From Oxalobacteraceae bacterium (lineage in GTDB: Bacteria > Pseudomonadota > Gammaproteobacteria > Burkholderiales > Burkholderiaceae_D), in the NCBI GenBank assembly GCA_021298975.1, contig JAJTGC010000001.1, forward strand, positions 19,446 through 83,445: a DNA stretch of 64,000 bases, given 5' to 3'. Under the pieces are notes generated by a model. It was given only the letters and a program-made list of their open reading frames with translations, made no database searches and had not been told where the DNA came from. Each line of letters starts with the position of its first letter. Positions within the stretch are counted from its first letter, which is position 1. Both the position numbers and the translations under genes were made by a program. Shown here piece by piece: positions 61,959-64,000 of the stretch.

Positions 61959-62575
61959 GCCAGCATCTCCTCAATCTTTGCCAGCGCGGGCTTGGTGATC
62001 AAGATCTTCTTGAAGAACACCAGCGACATGGGATCTGCCTGCCGCGGCTCAACCACAAGTACATTCGGCAGGTTGCGAGCGGCCAGCATCAGATTTTCAT
62101 CCAGGCTGTCTGTGATAACGAGCACGGAATCCAGACCCATGTTTTTCAGCTTCTGCGCGAGCAGTTTGGTTTTTGGCGCCTCGACCGAAAACTCCTCGAT
62201 CACGGACAAGCGACCATCACGGGCAAGCTGCGACAGAATCGAGCAAATGCCAGCGCGGTACATCTTCTTGTTGACCTTGTGAGAAAAATTCTCGTCGGGA
62301 CTGTTCGGAAACGCACGACCACCTCCACGCCAGATCGGCGAGGACGACATACCTGCACGAGCGCGGCCGGTGCCTTTTTGGCGCCAAGGCTTTTTCGTGG
62401 TGTGACTGACTTCTTCGCGGTCTTTTTGCTTGCGATTACCACTGCGAGCATTCGCTTGGTAAGCAACGACCACTTGATGGATCAAGGCCTCGTTGTAATC
62501 ACGACCGAAAATCGTATCTGGCGCAATGACGTTTGATGATGACTGGCCTTCGGCATTCAGGAGCTTGAGTTCCAT
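61955..62575 (-). CDS. rplD: 50S ribosomal protein L4
   Basis: Tunnel-lining protein; in E. coli it also regulates the S10 operon by attenuation and translational repression. 206 residues with the loop [26 protein letters not shown]-type segment. Three bases after rplC. Confidence 0.98.
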   Translation of the reverse strand: MELKLLNAEGQSSSNVIAPDTIFGRDYNEALIHQVVVAYQANARSGNRKQKDREEVSHTTKKPWRQKGTGRARAGMSSSPIWRGGGRAFPNSPDENFSHKVNKKMYRAGICSILSQLARDGRLSVIEEFSVEAPKTKLLAQKLKNMGLDSVLVITDSLDENLMLAARNLPNVLVVEPRQADPMSLVFFKKILITKPALAKIEEMLA

Positions 62576-62578
62576 GGA

Positions 62579-63259
62579 TTAAGCCCCCTTCTTTGCTTTG
62601 GCTTTGATAGCCGGGGAAACCACGACCTGACCGTTCTTTGCGCCAGGCACCGCACCCTTTACGAGTATCAGCTGGCGCTCCACATCGACGCGGGCTATTT
62701 CAAGGTTTTGGACTGTGCGGGTGACATCACCCATGTGACCGGTCATGCGCTTGCCAGGAAACACGCGACCCGGATCCTGCGCCATACCAATGGATCCCGG
62801 CACATTGTGCGAACGAGAATTACCGTGAGTCTGGCGACCCGAGCGGAAATTGTGGCGCTTGATCGTGCCAGCATACCCTTTACCGATCGACACACCCTGA
62901 ATGTCGACCTTTTGGCCAACTTCGAACAGGCTGACGGCAACGGTATCGCCCGGCTTGAACTCAGCAGCCTTGGCAGCATTGACTCGGAATTCTTTGAGAA
63001 CGGTACCCGCCTCAGCACCAGCCTTCGCCAGATGCCCTGCGGCGGCCTTGGTCACGCGCGAGGCGCGACGCTTGCCAAAAGTGACCTGGACGGCGGTGTA
63101 TCCGTCAGTTTCAGGCGTTTTGATTTGTGTCACACGGTTGTCAGACACATCGAGGACGGTTACAGGAATCGAATCCCCGTCATCCGTAAAGATGCGCATC
63201 ATGCCAACCTTGCGACCAACAAGTCCTAAGCCTAGGCCTTTGTCTTGGTCCTGGGTCAT
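62579..63259 (-). CDS. rplC: 50S ribosomal protein L3
   Basis: Early 50S assembly protein reaching toward the peptidyl transferase centre. 226 residues with [13 protein letters not shown] and the glutamine-methylation-type loop [18 protein letters not shown]. The N-terminus [12 protein letters not shown] is about eight residues longer than usual; GGAG before the ATG supports it. Separated from rpsJ by 161 bases with a promoter. Confidence 0.97.
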   Translation of the reverse strand: MTQDQDKGLGLGLVGRKVGMMRIFTDDGDSIPVTVLDVSDNRVTQIKTPETDGYTAVQVTFGKRRASRVTKAAAGHLAKAGAEAGTVLKEFRVNAAKAAEFKPGDTVAVSLFEVGQKVDIQGVSIGKGYAGTIKRHNFRSGRQTHGNSRSHNVPGSIGMAQDPGRVFPGKRMTGHMGDVTRTVQNLEIARVDVERQLILVKGAVPGAKNGQVVVSPAIKAKAKKGA

Positions 63260-63316
63260 TTTTTCTCCATTCCCGCCTACGATTGGGCAGGGCTGATGTT
63301 TATAAAACTAGAACGA

Positions 63317-63341
63317 AAAAACACGGGTAGTACGTGTTTTT
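63317..63341 (-). terminator. Terminator-like hairpin in the rplC leader
   Basis: Minus strand AAAAACACG-N7-CGTGTTTTT: a 9-bp stem whose lower part is A-T and merges into six T's, just downstream of the predicted rplC promoter. An attenuator is possible; the stem has only three G-C pairs. Confidence 0.5.
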
Positions 63342-63354
63342 ACCGAAGCCGGCG

Positions 63355-63383
63355 ATTATAGCGCGAGAATCCGACCGCCACAA
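63355..63383 (-). promoter_or_regulatory. Promoter within the S10 cluster, upstream of rplC
   Basis: Minus strand TTGTGG (63378-63383), 17 bases, consensus TATAAT (63355-63360), about 95 bases before the rplC ATG. It would separate rplC onward from tuf-rpsJ. Confidence 0.65.
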
Positions 63384-63420
63384 GTAGTCACAGCGGCCTG
63401 ATTCAAACAACTTGGCAAAA

Positions 63421-63732
63421 TTATTGCAACTTGATTTCTACGTCGACGCCTGCAGGGAGATCGAGCTTCATCAGCGCGTCCACTGTTTTATCGGTAGGGT
63501 CAACAATATCCATCAAGCGCTGGTGCGTGCGAATCTCGAACTGATCGCGCGATGTTTTGTTTACGTGGGGTGAGCGCAGCACATCCCAACGTTGAATACG
63601 TGTTGGCAGGGGCACTGGGCCTTTGACAACTGCACCGGTGCGCTTGGCAGTTTCAACGATCTCTTGTGCGGACTGGTCGATTAAGCGATAGTCAAACGCC
63701 TTGAGACGAATACGGATTTTTTGCTTTTCCAT
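63421..63732 (-). CDS. rpsJ: 30S ribosomal protein S10
   Basis: Head protein and NusE partner in transcription antitermination. 103 residues, [30 protein letters not shown] is diagnostic. AAGGA before the ATG. Lies behind tuf, the usual betaproteobacterial order. Confidence 0.98.
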   Translation of the reverse strand: MEKQKIRIRLKAFDYRLIDQSAQEIVETAKRTGAVVKGPVPLPTRIQRWDVLRSPHVNKTSRDQFEIRTHQRLMDIVDPTDKTVDALMKLDLPAGVDVEIKLQ

Positions 63733-63754
63733 GAGGCTTCCTTAAAAGAGCGCA

Positions 63755-63778
63755 CCGCGAGCGAAACGTCGCTCGCGG
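63755..63778. other. Perfect hairpin 1 in the tuf-rpsJ spacer
   Basis: CCGCGAGCGA-N4-TCGCTCGCGG, a 10-bp perfect stem 23 bases before the rpsJ ATG. On the minus strand the tail TGCGCTCTTTT is only partly U-rich, so terminator function is doubtful. Confidence 0.6.
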
Positions 63779-63786
63779 CATATCGA

Positions 63787-63809
63787 ACACGAACCCTGTG
63801 GGCTCGTGT
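63787..63809. other. Hairpin 2 in the tuf-rpsJ spacer
   Basis: ACACGAGCC-N5-GGTTCGTGT on the minus strand (one G-U pair), immediately after the tuf stop. Together with hairpin 1 it fills most of the 81-base spacer. Confidence 0.55.
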
Positions 63810-63813
63810 GTAT

Positions 63814-64000
63814 TTAGTCCATGATCTTGGCAACAACACCCGCACCGACGGTACGGCCGCCTTCGCGAATCGCAAAGCGCAGACCTTCTTCCATCGCAAT
63901 CGGGTTGATCAGCTTGACCGTGATCGACACGTTGTCACCCGGCATGACCATCTCCTTGCCTTCCGGCAGCTCGATGGCTCCCGTTACATCCGTCGTACGG
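63814..64000 (-). CDS. tuf: Elongation factor Tu (partial, C-terminal end only)
   Basis: Open at the window edge, so absent from the ORF track. Minus-strand translation of the last 61 codons gives domain 3: [27 protein letters not shown] and the C-terminus [16 protein letters not shown] before TAA. EF-Tu delivers aminoacyl-tRNA to the ribosome. Confidence 0.97.
   Translation of the reverse strand, partial: RTTDVTGAIELPEGKEMVMPGDNVSITVKLINPIAMEEGLRFAIREGGRTVGAGVVAKIMD

Overview
The window is a chromosomal segment of a betaproteobacterium, most likely Burkholderiales and plausibly Oxalobacteraceae. The basis for this inference is an mlaFEDAC operon with mlaA inside it, System II cytochrome c maturation (ResB/CcsB) next to cytochrome c4, pilMNOPQ-aroK-aroB-dgt divergent from a class A PBP, kdsD-kdsC-lptCAB-rpoN-hpf, and tuf-rpsJ running into the S10-spc-alpha ribosomal clusters. 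Gene density is very high. No stretch longer than about 275 bases lacks a gene, and I see no tRNA, rRNA, CRISPR array, prophage or intact insertion sequence.

Layout. 1-3.5 kb (minus): retrograde phospholipid transport genes mlaF-E-D-A-C, with mlaC cut by the window edge and missing from the ORF track. 3.65-9.9 kb (minus): glutamate synthase gltB-gltD. 10.0-10.8 kb (minus): a RAYT-family transposase homologue whose catalytic HUH and tyrosine residues are gone, with REP-like repeats between it and gltB. 10.9-15.7 kb: ssb and an MFS transporter, divergent from uvrA. 15.7-17.7 kb: a KefB/C-type antiporter. 17.8-23.3 kb (plus): Kdo and LPS export genes, then rpoN and hpf. 23.5-24.5 kb: a 3-hydroxyisobutyryl-CoA hydrolase. 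24.6-32.4 kb (minus): pilMNOPQ, aroK, aroB, dgt. 32.7-37.0 kb: PBP1A, cyaY (minus), lptM, lysA. 37.0-42.9 kb (minus): cytochrome c4, resB, ccsB, msrP, msrQ. 43.1-45.0 kb (plus): engB and hemB, with a structured antisense RNA between them. 45.1-49.1 kb (minus): an ABC-2 exporter pair, cutA, dsbD. 49.3-64 kb (minus): tuf, rpsJ, S10 cluster, spc cluster, infA-rpmJ and the alpha cluster to rplQ.

How the genes work together. Three blocks serve the Gram-negative envelope: Mla lipid recycling, Kdo synthesis plus LptCAB, and PBP1A with type IV pilus assembly. A redox and periplasm block joins cytochrome c maturation, DsbD and MsrPQ. The last 15 kb encode translation and core gene expression (ribosomal proteins, IF-1, RNA polymerase alpha, EF-Tu) plus SecY.

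Most notable: (1) secY appears to have lost about 71 bases near its 3' end, so it reads through in the wrong frame into infA, while the expected C-terminus (NFKGGIAPR, stop) survives out of frame. (2) The RAYT homologue is intact as an ORF but catalytically dead and carries a GRP (AT-hook-like) tail. (3) A hairpin-rich minus-strand RNA upstream of hemB ends in a terminator and matches the position of the anti-hemB motif. (4) Strong hairpins or terminators lie inside the ribosomal clusters (rpsK-rpsD, rpsD-rpoA, tuf-rpsJ, rplC leader). (5) ptsN-hprK is missing from its usual place after hpf. Nothing here amounts to a clearly new multi-gene system; the dead RAYT with its nearby repeats and the secY lesion are the best leads.
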